Shown here: positions 9,071 to 17,754 of the stretch, piece after piece
How positions within the stretch are numbered: the stretch's first letter is position 1
How the letters are laid out: the number at the start of each line of letters is the position of its first letter
Assembly (NCBI GenBank): GCA_018829205.1
Contig: JAHJUE010000011.1
Coordinates: 1 to 64,000, forward strand
Length of the DNA: 64,000 nucleotides
From: Bacteroidota bacterium
GTDB lineage: Bacteria; Bacteroidota; Ignavibacteria; Ignavibacteriales; Melioribacteraceae
Direction of reading: 5' to 3'
Notes under the pieces: model-generated
What the model saw: only the letters and a program-made list of their open reading frames with translations
What the model was told of the DNA's origin: nothing
The model's database searches: none
Program-made: the position numbers and the translations under genes

Positions 9071-9895
9071 TCAACCCTCATTTTCAACTATTAGTTTTGA
9101 CATTCCCCATTCACTGAATTTACTTTTTATAAAATCAATTACTTTTTGATGTTCTTCGCTTCCGTTTGAATTTACCTTCATTGGTTCACCAAGTGCGAAC
9201 CTGACAATTTTATTCGTATCTAACTTCCCAAATTCTTTAATTTTTTTTCCGTTAGGCCATGCATTAGATAAAATTGCAACAGGAACTACATAAACATCGT
9301 TCTTTTTTGCTAATTTAATTCCGAGTGAATTAAATGTTGAAATTTCTAAAACTTCGCTTCTAGTTTTCTGCGGGAAAATTATTATCGACCTGCCTTCTTT
9401 TAATCTCTCACTTCCTTCGTCAATTACAAGTTTCAAATCTTCTCGAGGATTTGATCTGCCTACCATAATAGGGTGTCTCGCTCTTGCAACCGGTCCGAAT
9501 AATGGATATTCTCCGAGCTGCTTTTTGATGACGTAAACAACTGATTTTGAAGGCTGAATAATAGTAGGTAAAATCACGGTTTCAAGAGTGCTCATATGAT
9601 TGCCGATAAAAACTGCCGGACCGTCAAACTTCTTCAAGTTATCCATACCGGTAATTTCAAATCTTACTCCAACTCTTTCTAATGCTTTAAAAAGCGCAAT
9701 TGACGAAGCGGTCCAATTATATCTGTTATAAAGTTTGAACTTAGTTTTCAGATTGCTGTAGAAAACTACCCAGAATAAATTTATGTAATAAGAAAGGTTT
9801 GGGAAATGACGTGAAATAATTCCAGGTTTTCTGGTGGTTTCATAGATATCTTTTTCAGAAATATTTAGCGGGTAATCTTTATGATTCCATTTCAT
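9071..9895 (-). CDS. PlsC-like lysophospholipid/glycerolipid acyltransferase, divergent active-site motifs
   Basis: A 274-residue protein with the PlsC-type acyltransferase layout. Motif I is NHMSTLE, about residue 100, where the family usually has HxxxxD; here the acid is Glu. A motif II-like segment is ARARHPIMVGR, motif III is FPQKTRS in place of FPEGTRS, and motif IV is VYVVPVAILS. The family transfers acyl chains to lysophosphatidate or other lipid acceptors at the inner membrane. The altered motifs leave the acceptor open. It is a single gene, with the tRNA cluster terminator upstream and the pst promoter region downstream. Confidence 0.8.
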   Translation of the reverse strand: MKWNHKDYPLNISEKDIYETTRKPGIISRHFPNLSYYINLFWVVFYSNLKTKFKLYNRYNWTASSIALFKALERVGVRFEITGMDNLKKFDGPAVFIGNHMSTLETVILPTIIQPSKSVVYVIKKQLGEYPLFGPVARARHPIMVGRSNPREDLKLVIDEGSERLKEGRSIIIFPQKTRSEVLEISTFNSLGIKLAKKNDVYVVPVAILSNAWPNGKKIKEFGKLDTNKIVRFALGEPMKVNSNGSEEHQKVIDFIKSKFSEWGMSKLIVENEG

Positions 9896-9951
9896 ATAAT
9901 TCGATTTTATTTATTAGGGAAAACAAATATAAAGGAATATTTAAAATAAAA

Positions 9952-9974
9952 AAACCCCGAAAGCATCAGGGTTT
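9952..9974 (-). terminator. Rho-independent terminator of the tRNA cluster
   Basis: AAACCC and GGGTTT arms, extended by a GA/TC pair across a C-A mismatch, enclose a 5-base loop. On the minus strand they run into T7. It lies 7 bases beyond the 3' end of the last tRNA-Glu and ends the minus-strand tRNA transcript. Confidence 0.7.
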
Positions 9975-9980
9975 GTAATG

Positions 9981-10052
9981 TGACCCCAAGGGGATTCGAA
10001 CCCCTATTACCGCCGTGAAAGGGCGAGGTCCTAACCATTAGACGATGGGGCC
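9981..10052 (-). tRNA. tRNA-Glu (UUC), copy 2
   Basis: A 72-base cloverleaf with acceptor GGCCCCA pairing TGGGGTC, discriminator A, anticodon loop CTTTCAC (anticodon TTC) and T-loop TTCGAAT. CCA is not encoded. It is identical to the copy at 10115-10186. Confidence 0.95.
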
Positions 10053-10083
10053 TAATTTATAAATAAATATTTGAAGAAAACAA

Positions 10084-10107
10084 AATACCCTGCATAAGCA
10101 GGGTATT
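10084..10107. terminator. Perfect hairpin between the two tRNA-Glu genes
   Basis: A 10-base-pair perfect stem (AATACCCTGC with GCAGGGTATT) closes a four-base loop. A T-run follows on both strands, so it could stop transcription either way. It lies 8 bases after the upstream tRNA-Glu and may set unequal expression of the two copies or guide 3' processing. Confidence 0.65.
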
Positions 10108-10114
10108 TTTTATG

Positions 10115-10186
10115 TGACCCCAAGGGGATTCGAACCCCTATTACCGCCGTGAAAGGGCGAGGTCCTAACCATTAGACGATGGGGCC
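10115..10186 (-). tRNA. tRNA-Glu (UUC), copy 1
   Basis: Sequence identical to the 72-base tRNA-Glu at 9981-10052: anticodon TTC, acceptor GGCCCCA/TGGGGTC, no encoded CCA. The pair arose by recent duplication or is kept identical by conversion. Confidence 0.95.
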
Positions 10187-10208
10187 TAACAAACTTAAAA
10201 ATTCTTTG

Positions 10209-10283
10209 GGTGAGTAATGGGATTTGAACCCATGACCTTCTGGGCCACAACCAGACGCTCTAACCAACTGAGCTATACCCACC
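10209..10283 (-). tRNA. tRNA-His (GUG)
   Basis: Anticodon arm TCTGG-TTGTGGC-CCAGA gives anticodon GTG. The gene encodes the extra G at position -1, opposite discriminator C, which is the identity element of tRNA-His. CCA is not encoded. Confidence 0.95.
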
Positions 10284-10295
10284 ATATACATTTAG

Positions 10296-10368
10296 TACGC
10301 CAGAGAGGACTCGAACCTCTAACCTACAGCTTAGAAGGCTGGTGCTCTATCCATTGAGCTACTGGCGC
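10296..10368 (-). tRNA. tRNA-Arg (UCU)
   Basis: A 73-base cloverleaf with anticodon loop CTTCTAA (anticodon TCT) and acceptor GCGCCAG/CTGGCGT with a terminal G-U pair. The lowest anticodon-stem pair reads C-T. CCA is not encoded. Confidence 0.93.
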
Positions 10369-10551
10369 AATTAAATTATACTCAGAATTTACAATTTGAA
10401 TATCTTCTTTACAAGATGTTCAAACCGGATTTTCTTCTTTAAATATTCATTATGAAAAAGAACTTTTCCATATCAATTTTGAATAATAATGGAATCTTCC
10501 GGAAATTAAGCTAAAATTAACGAGATAAATTTAACTTTTTAAGAATTTTTG

Positions 10552-10626
10552 TCGGGGCGGCAGGATTCGAACCTGCGACCTCCTGCTCCCAAAGCAGGCG
10601 CGATAACCGGACTACGCTACGCCCCG
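10552..10626 (-). tRNA. tRNA-Pro (UGG)
   Basis: A 75-base cloverleaf with acceptor CGGGGCG/CGCCCCG, anticodon stem-loop CCTGC-TTTGGGA-GCAGG (anticodon TGG), T-arm GCAGG-TTCGAAT-CCTGC and discriminator A. It is the first intact tRNA of the minus-strand cluster. Two degenerate tRNA-Pro-derived units lie immediately upstream of it. Confidence 0.95.
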
Positions 10627-10717
10627 TATTTAAAATCTAGCATTTTCAATTTAATTAAGAACTTTCGACCTTCCCGCTTAAGGCGGGACGCGATAACCGG
10701 ACTAAGCTATAAGCCCA
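10626..10717 (-). pseudogene. Degenerate tRNA-Pro copy, promoter-distal 92-base unit
   Basis: The minus strand keeps the tRNA-Pro D-arm (TAGTCCGGTTATCGCG), but the acceptor is changed to TGGGCTTATAGC. The anticodon arm is replaced by a TCCCGC-CTTAA-GCGGGA hairpin, followed by AGGTCG as in tRNA-Pro. The T-arm has decayed to AAAGTTCTTAATTAA, and there is no 3' acceptor strand. It repeats 10718-10809 in tandem with a few substitutions and a one-base indel. It cannot form a working tRNA. Confidence 0.75.
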
Positions 10718-10809
10718 GTATCTAAAATTTAGCACATTTCAATTTAATTAAGAACTTTCGACCTTCCCGCTTAAGGCGGGACGCGATAACCGGACTACGC
10801 TACGCCCCG
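10718..10809 (-). pseudogene. Degenerate tRNA-Pro copy, promoter-proximal 92-base unit
   Basis: The first 28 bases on the minus strand match the 5' end of the intact tRNA-Pro exactly (acceptor 5' strand through D-arm). The anticodon region is then the same TCCCGC-CTTAA-GCGGGA hairpin as in the neighbouring unit, followed by AGGTCG, a decayed T-arm and an AT-rich tail. The 3' acceptor strand is missing. The two units are direct tandem repeats and must be transcribed through if the cluster promoter lies beyond 10809. Confidence 0.75.
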
Positions 10810-10944
10810 AATTCAACATTCAATAAAATTTTACTACAGAACTACAAAAATATTATATTACATCTCTAAAGTCAATTTATTTAATATTTTTTACTAAAAA
10901 ATAATTATTCTTGCTATCTTTATAAGAAGAATTTGGAAAGTTAA

Positions 10945-12171
10945 ATGCCGCTCCCATTTTTTATATCCCGAAGATATACCCAATCTAAAAAACAGTCCAA
11001 ATTCATCTCATTAATTTCAACTATCGCAATTTCCGGAATTGCTTTAGGCGTAGCTGTTCTAATTATAACTTTAACTGTTTTAGATGCTTTTGAAAAAGCG
11101 GTAGAAGAAAAAATTATAAGTTTTAATTCCCACATTACAATAACGGCTTTCGGCGACAGAAATTTACCAAATTATAATTTAATTATTCCAAAATTAGACA
11201 GCCTAATATCACCCTACTCAAAATCAATATCACCGTTTGTTTCTAAAAATGTAATAATTAAATCAAAAAATAATAGCGACGGAATATTATTAAAAGGAAT
11301 TAATCCATTAACTGACAATTCTAAAATCAACAACTATTTAACTGCGGGAAGCTATTCATTCAATGACAATTACGGAAACAACGGAATTATAATCGGGAAA
11401 AAACTTGCTGAGAAATTATTCGCAGAATTAGGTGCAAAATTAACGGTTTTTTCTCTCCGAAATGATGAACTTCCGTCTTATGAAAATCCGCCGTCAATTG
11501 AACAATTTGTTGTTACAGGTATATTTGAAAGCGGTATGTCGCAATACGATGATATAAATGCATATGTTGAGTTAAAATCTGCACAGGATTTTTTCGGTAT
11601 GGGAGACCAAACTTCCGGTTACAATATACAAATTACTGATATTTCAAAAATTGACAGCCTAAATAAATTATTACAGGACAATCTGCGGTATCCGTATTAT
11701 GTGCGAACAGTTTACATGCTGCACCAAAATATATTTACCTGGCTTGAGCTTCAGAAAGAACCGGTTCCGATTATATTAGGTTTAATAATTATAGTTGCCG
11801 TATTTAATATAATTGGAATGTTATTAATGATTGTCCTTGAAAAAACATCCGATATAGGAATTCTAAAGTCATTGGGCGCAAGCAGTAAATTAGTAGTAAA
11901 TATTTTTGTATTGCAGGGATTGTACCTTTCATTAATAGGAATAACGATCGGCAATTTACTGGCATTATTCATAAGTGCGATTCAAAAATATTTTAATATT
12001 ATTTCCCTTCCGGGTGAAATTTATTTTATATCAAGTGTTCCGATAGTTTTTGACTGGTATAACTATTTTTTAGTCTCCGCAATTGCGTTTTTTTTAAGTA
12101 TAGCGGCTTCATTAATTCCGAGTATAATTGCATCGCGCACAAAACCGCTTGCGGCAATAAGGTTTGATTGA
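10945..12171 (+). CDS. lolC: LolC/LolE-type lipoprotein-releasing ABC permease (first)
   Basis: A 408-residue FtsX/MacB-type permease. It starts with FFISRRYTQSKKQSKFISLIS, then one membrane segment, a periplasmic domain of about 200 residues, and three C-terminal membrane segments. KTSDIGILKSLGAS is the cytoplasmic loop that contacts the ATPase. The family extracts outer-membrane-bound lipoproteins from the inner membrane and hands them to LolA. GGAAAG lies before the ATG. It is followed at once by a paralogous permease and a LolD-type ATPase, which together form a LolCDE-like set. Confidence 0.88.
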   Translation: MPLPFFISRRYTQSKKQSKFISLISTIAISGIALGVAVLIITLTVLDAFEKAVEEKIISFNSHITITAFGDRNLPNYNLIIPKLDSLISPYSKSISPFVSKNVIIKSKNNSDGILLKGINPLTDNSKINNYLTAGSYSFNDNYGNNGIIIGKKLAEKLFAELGAKLTVFSLRNDELPSYENPPSIEQFVVTGIFESGMSQYDDINAYVELKSAQDFFGMGDQTSGYNIQITDISKIDSLNKLLQDNLRYPYYVRTVYMLHQNIFTWLELQKEPVPIILGLIIIVAVFNIIGMLLMIVLEKTSDIGILKSLGASSKLVVNIFVLQGLYLSLIGITIGNLLALFISAIQKYFNIISLPGEIYFISSVPIVFDWYNYFLVSAIAFFLSIAASLIPSIIASRTKPLAAIRFD

Positions 12172-12172
12172 T

Positions 12173-13399
12173 ATGATTGAATTTTTTATAGCGAGAAGAT
12201 ATCTTAAATCCAAACATACGGTGAATTACATTTCAATAATTTCATTTATTTCCACGCTTGGAATTACGATTGGTGTCGCCGCATTAATTGTGGTGTTATC
12301 TGTATTTAACGGGTTCGGTTCTCTGGTAAAATCCATACTAATTAATTTTGATCCTCATATTAGAATCTCAGTTGTTTCCGACAGCGCTTACATTTATATA
12401 AATGAACTTGAAAAAGAATTGAGCAGTAATGCCGTGATATCCTCCTTTTCCCCTTTCGTAGAAGGAAAGGCAATATTACTAAATAAAAAATCATACGAAG
12501 TATTTAATCTGAAAGGAATTTCCGATTATAACAATAAAGAAAACGGAATCGGCAGTGCGGTTGTGTCGGGTGAATTTGATTTAGACTCAGGCAGCGGCAA
12601 TGATAAATTAATAATAAGTTTTCCGATTGCACTAAGGCTTTCGACCCGGGTGGGAGATAAAATTTCCGCAACATCTTTTAACAATATTGAAAAATCTTTT
12701 TTTTCACTTTCGCTTCCAAGGAATAACTTATTTGAAGTAAACGCGATATTTGAGACTAACAATAAGGATTATGATAATTCATACGTTTTTACATCTTTAA
12801 AATCCGCTCAAAAATTTTTAGGAATGGGACAAAAAATTTCAGGGTACGAAATTATTTTAAAAGATATAAATAATTCGGAAGATGTTAAAAATAATTTAGA
12901 AGCCAAATTCGGGGATAATATTTTTTCTATTAAAACTTGGTATGATCTGCATAGTGATTTATATTCTGTAATGCTGATTGAAAGATGGGCGGCATATATT
13001 ATATTATGTTTAATTATAGCTGTAGCAACATTTAATATACTCGGCTCGCTTTCTATGAGTGTAATTGAAAAGAAGAAAGATATAGGACTGCTTCGGACAA
13101 TGGGAACAACTGAAAAGTCGATTTTAAGAATTTTTATGTTCGAAGGATTACTCATTGGGGCAATAGGAACAATAAGCGGAGTTATACTGGGAATTATTAT
13201 TTGTTATATGCAGATTGAATTTAACTTTTATCCGCTTGATCCTATGAAATATATAATTAATTATATGCCTGTAGAAATAAGAATTTCTGATATAATTGCA
13301 ATTTCTTTTATGTCAATGTTTCTATCAACAATAGCAGCTCTATACCCGGCAAAAAGAGCCGCCAAAACTTCCATAGTAGATTCAATCAAATGGGAATAA
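12173..13399 (+). CDS. lolE: LolC/LolE-type lipoprotein-releasing ABC permease (second)
   Basis: A 408-residue paralogue of the preceding permease with the same layout: MIEFFIARRYLKSK N-terminus, membrane segment, periplasmic domain, then three membrane segments with KKKDIGLLRTMGTT. I use the ATG at 12173, one base after the upstream stop. An in-frame TTG at 12164 is possible but sits on the AAGG ribosome binding site. It pairs with the first permease, and LolC/LolE naming between the two is arbitrary. Confidence 0.87.
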   Translation: MIEFFIARRYLKSKHTVNYISIISFISTLGITIGVAALIVVLSVFNGFGSLVKSILINFDPHIRISVVSDSAYIYINELEKELSSNAVISSFSPFVEGKAILLNKKSYEVFNLKGISDYNNKENGIGSAVVSGEFDLDSGSGNDKLIISFPIALRLSTRVGDKISATSFNNIEKSFFSLSLPRNNLFEVNAIFETNNKDYDNSYVFTSLKSAQKFLGMGQKISGYEIILKDINNSEDVKNNLEAKFGDNIFSIKTWYDLHSDLYSVMLIERWAAYIILCLIIAVATFNILGSLSMSVIEKKKDIGLLRTMGTTEKSILRIFMFEGLLIGAIGTISGVILGIIICYMQIEFNFYPLDPMKYIINYMPVEIRISDIIAISFMSMFLSTIAALYPAKRAAKTSIVDSIKWE

Positions 13400-13404
13400 T
13401 TTTA

Positions 13405-14085
13405 ATGAATACTATTTTAAAAGCAGAAAATATTTTTAAGTCATTTGTAAAATCTAAAGAACAAAAGCTGGAAATAATTAAAGATATTTCACTTGAACTT
13501 GAAAAAAATAAAATCACCGAAATAATCGGAGCTTCGGGCGCGGGAAAAAGCACGCTGCTTCATATTTTAAGCGGATTGGATACACCTGATTCGGGAAAAG
13601 TTGAAATTGAAGGGACCGAGATTTTTAAGCTGGCCGACGAAAAACTTTCGAAATTCAGAAATAAAAACATTGGTTTTATTTTTCAGTTTCATCATCTGCT
13701 GCCTGAATTTACCGCTGTTGAAAATGTATCTATTCCAATGATGATTAATGGAATTTCATTAAAGAACGCGAAAAAGAAAAGCGAAGAACTTTTGGAATCA
13801 GTCGGATTAAAAGAAAGATTTGAACACAAACCTGCAGAACTATCAGGAGGAGAAGCGCAGCGTGTAGCGGTTGCCCGCGCATTGGCCAATAATCCTAAAA
13901 TAATTTTTGCAGACGAACCTACAGGCAACCTTGATTCAAAAAACAGCGATCTTATGCACAATCTATTTGTTGATCTTAAGGATAAGTACGGGTTAACATT
14001 TTTAATTGTAACACACAATCAGGAACTTGTAAAACTTGCCGATAAAGTTCTTGAAATGAAAGACGGTAAATTTATTACTAATTAA
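13405..14085 (+). CDS. lolD: LolD-type lipoprotein-releasing ABC ATPase
   Basis: A compact ABC ATPase of about 226 residues. Walker A is GASGAGKST, the signature is LSGGEAQRVAVARALA and Walker B is IIFADEPTGNLDSKN. FIFQFHHLLPEFTAVENV, at the Q-loop, is typical of LolD. It drives the two upstream permeases. I start at the ATG at 13405; an ATG at 13390 overlaps the upstream gene and would add five residues. Its 3' end overlaps the convergent pepA gene by eight bases. Confidence 0.92.
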   Translation: MNTILKAENIFKSFVKSKEQKLEIIKDISLELEKNKITEIIGASGAGKSTLLHILSGLDTPDSGKVEIEGTEIFKLADEKLSKFRNKNIGFIFQFHHLLPEFTAVENVSIPMMINGISLKNAKKKSEELLESVGLKERFEHKPAELSGGEAQRVAVARALANNPKIIFADEPTGNLDSKNSDLMHNLFVDLKDKYGLTFLIVTHNQELVKLADKVLEMKDGKFITN

Positions 14086-15574
14086 TCTTTTCCAGATAAT
14101 CGATTATCATTCTTACACCGTAACCGGTATGATATTTTTCAGTGTATTTTGTAAGTTTATGTTTTAAAGTCGGGCCGGCAATATCCAAATGCGCATAAGG
14201 AATTTTATTATCTACAAAATGTTCTAAAAATTTTGCGGCTGTAATTGCCCCGCCCCAGCGCGGACCAAGGTTCTTCACATCTGCGATATCACTTTTTAAA
14301 TCTTCGTTAAAATCATCCCACATCGGCATTCGCCAAGTTCTTTCATATGTTTTATAACCTGAAGCTAATAAACTATCAGAAATTGAATCTGATTTAGTAA
14401 AAAGTCCGGATGTAAACAAACCGAGCGCGACGGCAATTGCGCCGGTTAATGTTGCAAAGTCAATAATTTCATCAGGGTTCTGTTTGGATGCAAATTCAAG
14501 CGCATCGGCTAAAATTAATCTTCCTTCGGCATCGGTATCCAACACTTCAATGCTCTTGCCTGAAGCGGTTTTAATTATATCGCCGGGGCGGAATGCGTTA
14601 CCGCTGATTGAATTTTCAACCGCCGGGACAATCCCGATTAGTTCAACAGGTAAATTTAATGCAGCCGCGGCCTTAATTATTCCAATAACAACAGCTCCTC
14701 CGGCCATATCGGCCTTCATTTCAAACATGCCTGCAGTAGTTTTTATTGATAATCCGCCTGTATCATAAGTTACACCTTTTCCTACCAGCGCAATTTTCTT
14801 TTTAATTTTTGTTTTAGGTTTATAATTAAGAATTATCATATTGGGTTCGTTTTTACTTGCTCCGCCAACGGCAAGAATAGCTCCCATTTTTCTTTTCTGT
14901 AATTCTGCTTTATTAAAAATTGTAAACTTTACGCCGGAATTATAAAATTCTTTTTTTGTTCTTTTCGCTAACTCAAAAGGGGTTAATGTAATTGCCGGTT
15001 CATTTATAAGGTCTTTAGTGAAAGCGACCGCATCTATAATTTTTTCGGCTTTAAGAACCGCGCGTTCAATTATTTTTTTGTTGTTCGAATGAAAATAGAC
15101 ATTTATTGATTCAACTTTCTTTACATCAGTTTTGTAATTATCAAAAGTGTAGTTCCCGAGAAAAATTCCTTCCGCCATTGACCGGTAAAAATATTCTTCA
15201 TCAAAATAATTTTTATAATCAACGTATTCGGGAATTTCCACGTGAAGATATTTTATTTTTTCCGTTTTCAGATTCTGAATTAATCCCGCAAAATAATTTC
15301 TGAAGTAATCAACGGAAAATTTCTCGTCAATTTTAACTTTTACTAAATAATAAACATCAGGTTTACCATCGGAGGTATTTAATGTAATATTATTTTTATC
15401 GCCATTAACAAATTCATTTTTTATCAATGAATTATTTTTCAGTTTGTTTTTGTTTTCATATAAATCAAAATTTTTCTTCAGGTTTTTATCATCGGTAAAA
15501 AACTTAACAACCGCAGAGTTACTGTTAAAAATAAATTTGGATTCTTTTACTTCTAGTTTCAGTTTAAAATTCAT
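14078..15574 (-). CDS. pepA: Leucyl aminopeptidase, M17 family
   Basis: A 498-residue cytosolic zinc/manganese exopeptidase. The metal-binding and catalytic motifs are VGKGVTYDTGGLSIK with MKADMAGGAVV, and NTDAEGRL in the form DTDAEGRLILADAL near residue 340. The N-terminal regulatory domain is present but weakly conserved. It removes N-terminal amino acids, often leucine, from peptides. The start overlaps the end of the DHH phosphoesterase gene by four bases (ATGA), indicating an operon. Confidence 0.95.
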   Translation of the reverse strand: MNFKLKLEVKESKFIFNSNSAVVKFFTDDKNLKKNFDLYENKNKLKNNSLIKNEFVNGDKNNITLNTSDGKPDVYYLVKVKIDEKFSVDYFRNYFAGLIQNLKTEKIKYLHVEIPEYVDYKNYFDEEYFYRSMAEGIFLGNYTFDNYKTDVKKVESINVYFHSNNKKIIERAVLKAEKIIDAVAFTKDLINEPAITLTPFELAKRTKKEFYNSGVKFTIFNKAELQKRKMGAILAVGGASKNEPNMIILNYKPKTKIKKKIALVGKGVTYDTGGLSIKTTAGMFEMKADMAGGAVVIGIIKAAAALNLPVELIGIVPAVENSISGNAFRPGDIIKTASGKSIEVLDTDAEGRLILADALEFASKQNPDEIIDFATLTGAIAVALGLFTSGLFTKSDSISDSLLASGYKTYERTWRMPMWDDFNEDLKSDIADVKNLGPRWGGAITAAKFLEHFVDNKIPYAHLDIAGPTLKHKLTKYTEKYHTGYGVRMIIDYLEKIN

Positions 15575-16572
15575 TTTTGCGCCTGATATTTAATTAAATA
15601 TTTTTCAGCTTCCATTATTACTTTATTAACATATTCTTCTAGACTAACATCAAAAAGTCTGGTACCGGCGGCATGAAAATGCCCGCCGCCGCCGAACTCG
15701 GCTGCAAGTTTATTTACGGGAATATCGGATTTCGATCTAAAGCTAATTTTTATTCCGTTATTCAATTCAAAAAATAAAATCCCTATTTTTGAATTTTTTG
15801 TGGACAGGCAATAATTTACAAATCCGTCAACGTCGGTTTCATCAGCCCCGGTTTTTTTTAATATATCCTGTGTAATTATAATATATCCTATCTCTCCAGT
15901 TGAATTTGTATTTAGCGAAACTAATGCTTCACCCAGCAGTTTAAGTTTCCCTAAATTACCGTTATCATAAACTTCATTAAAAACATCTTTAGGAGTTACG
16001 CCGGCTTCTAAAAGTTCCGCTGTTTTTCTATGAAGATCGGCGGTTGTTCTTTCAAACCGGAATGAGCCGGTATCAGTCATTATAGCCGCATAGATAGGCA
16101 ACGCGATTTCGTAATCGATATCTGTAAGTTTTGTCTCTTTTATTAAATCAAAAATTATTTCGCCGGTTGAAGAAAAAGATTCATCAACAAACATAAATTC
16201 AGATATATTTTCAGGGTTTTGATGATGATCAATACATAAAAATATTTTGCCTGAATTACGTACAGTCTCTTCCATTCTTACTACCCTGCTTAAATGGTTT
16301 AAGTCAAGGAAAACAATAACATCTACCGAATTTATAATATTGTCGTGTACTTCTTTATTATACATCTGAATAAGAGAAGTTTTATCCAAAAATTCCAGAT
16401 TATAAGGTGTTGAGTTGTTATTAACAATATAGGGTTCTTTGCCGAGTCTTTTTAATAAATGATAAAACGCGAGTTCAGAGCCAATAGCGTCAGCATCCGG
16501 ATTAACATGAGTAGTAATTAAAAATGAATTGTTATTGTTTAATATTTCTTTTATATGTGAAAAATCAATCAT
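15571..16572 (-). CDS. nrnA: DHH-family phosphoesterase, NrnA-like oligoribonuclease/pAp phosphatase
   Basis: A 333-residue protein with the DHH signatures HVNPDADAIGSE near the start, FLDLNHLSR, and CIDHHQNPEN. A C-terminal DHHA1 domain ends in FGGGGHFHAAG. Family members degrade short RNA oligonucleotides and often hydrolyse 3',5'-pAp. I start at the ATG at 16572 because AGGA lies six bases upstream; a longer frame would add 12 residues. It is followed with overlap by pepA. Confidence 0.9.
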   Translation of the reverse strand: MIDFSHIKEILNNNNSFLITTHVNPDADAIGSELAFYHLLKRLGKEPYIVNNNSTPYNLEFLDKTSLIQMYNKEVHDNIINSVDVIVFLDLNHLSRVVRMEETVRNSGKIFLCIDHHQNPENISEFMFVDESFSSTGEIIFDLIKETKLTDIDYEIALPIYAAIMTDTGSFRFERTTADLHRKTAELLEAGVTPKDVFNEVYDNGNLGKLKLLGEALVSLNTNSTGEIGYIIITQDILKKTGADETDVDGFVNYCLSTKNSKIGILFFELNNGIKISFRSKSDIPVNKLAAEFGGGGHFHAAGTRLFDVSLEEYVNKVIMEAEKYLIKYQAQK

Positions 16573-16648
16573 TAAAATTCCTAATAAAATTAAGGGCTTA
16601 ATTTGCAAAAATTATATATAATTAAAAAATTTGTTAGATAAAAATAGA

Positions 16649-16673
16649 AAGGCGGAATTATTCATTCCGCCTT
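16649..16673 (-). terminator. Terminator hairpin after korB
   Basis: A perfect 10-base-pair stem (AAGGCGGAAT with ATTCCGCCTT) has a five-base loop. On the minus strand TTTCTATTTTTA follows. It lies 46 bases after the korB stop codon and separates korAB from nrnA-pepA. Confidence 0.75.
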
Positions 16674-16719
16674 CTTTAAATACTATCTATTTATTCGGAT
16701 AAGGATTTATCAAATCACT

Positions 16720-17754
16720 TTAATTAACTTCCCAGGTATTTTTACCTTTAAGAAGATCAACAAGTTTGCCTTTTCCTTTTTTCTCTGTAATATACTCTAA
16801 CTGATTTTGAACACCTTCATCATAAGTAGGTTTCAATATTCTTCTAAATATGCCAACCGGTTTTGGGAATCCGTCGCTATCAGTTAAATGAGAAAGAATA
16901 AAAGATCTTGTAGGGCTTTCGTCATCTTCTTTATGAACAAGCAGATCATTTATAGAATGTTTGCCGTCATTTAAGTCAACAACAACAGGATTAAACCCGT
17001 CAAGTTTGATACCTTTATTTTTTTCTTTACCGAACACCATTGGCTGGTCGTGCACAAGATAAACTACGTTATCTTCCTTTGTTTCTTTATCAGTAAACAA
17101 TTCAAAAGCGCCGTCGTTAAAAATATTGCAATTCTGAAATATTTCAATAAATGCAATACCTTTGTGTTCGGCAGCTTTTTTAATCATTTCCTGCATATGT
17201 TTCGGATCTCTATCCATTGAACGAGCGACAAATGTAGCGCCTGCTCCTAATGCCAATGAAATAGGATTAAAAGGATAATCCACGCTTCCAAACGGAGTGC
17301 TTTTAGTAACTTTACCTTTTTCGGATGTTGGAGAATACTGTCCTTTAGTTAATCCGTAAATTTTATTGTTAAACATGAGCATCTTAAAATCAATATTTTT
17401 ACGGCATGCATGAATAAAGTGGTTTCCTCCGATACTCATATTATCGCCGTCGCCGGTTGCAACCCATACGGAAAGATCGGGACGGGAAACTTTTAATCCG
17501 GTTGCAATTGCAGCTGCTCTACCGTGAATACTATGAAAACCGTATGTGTTCATATAATACGGGAAACGGCTCGAACATCCGATACCCGAAACCCAAACGA
17601 TATCTTCTTTTTTAACTCCAATATCAGGAAATGATCTTTGAACCTGCGCAAGTATGGAATAATCCCCGCACCCGGGACACCAGCGTACGTCTTGATCGGA
17701 AGCAAAGTCTTTTGCTTTTAATTTCACTTCTGGTGCATCTATGTTATTTGCCAT
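16720..17754 (-). CDS. korB: 2-oxoacid:ferredoxin oxidoreductase, beta (thiamine-diphosphate) subunit
   Basis: This 344-residue subunit carries the TPP fold: WCPGCGDYSI near the N-terminus and the metal/TPP-binding GDGDNMSIGGNHFIHACR with NNKIYGLTKGQYSPTS. With KorA it oxidises a 2-oxoacid, most likely 2-oxoglutarate, to an acyl-CoA with reduced ferredoxin. The start at 17754 follows GGAGG-CGGTA, a strong ribosome binding site inside the last codons of korA, and the genes overlap by 11 bases. No ferredoxin or delta subunit gene is adjacent. Confidence 0.93.
   Translation of the reverse strand: MANNIDAPEVKLKAKDFASDQDVRWCPGCGDYSILAQVQRSFPDIGVKKEDIVWVSGIGCSSRFPYYMNTYGFHSIHGRAAAIATGLKVSRPDLSVWVATGDGDNMSIGGNHFIHACRKNIDFKMLMFNNKIYGLTKGQYSPTSEKGKVTKSTPFGSVDYPFNPISLALGAGATFVARSMDRDPKHMQEMIKKAAEHKGIAFIEIFQNCNIFNDGAFELFTDKETKEDNVVYLVHDQPMVFGKEKNKGIKLDGFNPVVVDLNDGKHSINDLLVHKEDDESPTRSFILSHLTDSDGFPKPVGIFRRILKPTYDEGVQNQLEYITEKKGKGKLVDLLKGKNTWEVN

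Noticed and set aside
10370-10550. Possible extra tRNA or small RNA between tRNA-Arg and tRNA-Pro
   Set aside because: No cloverleaf arms or strong hairpins were seen in this stretch.
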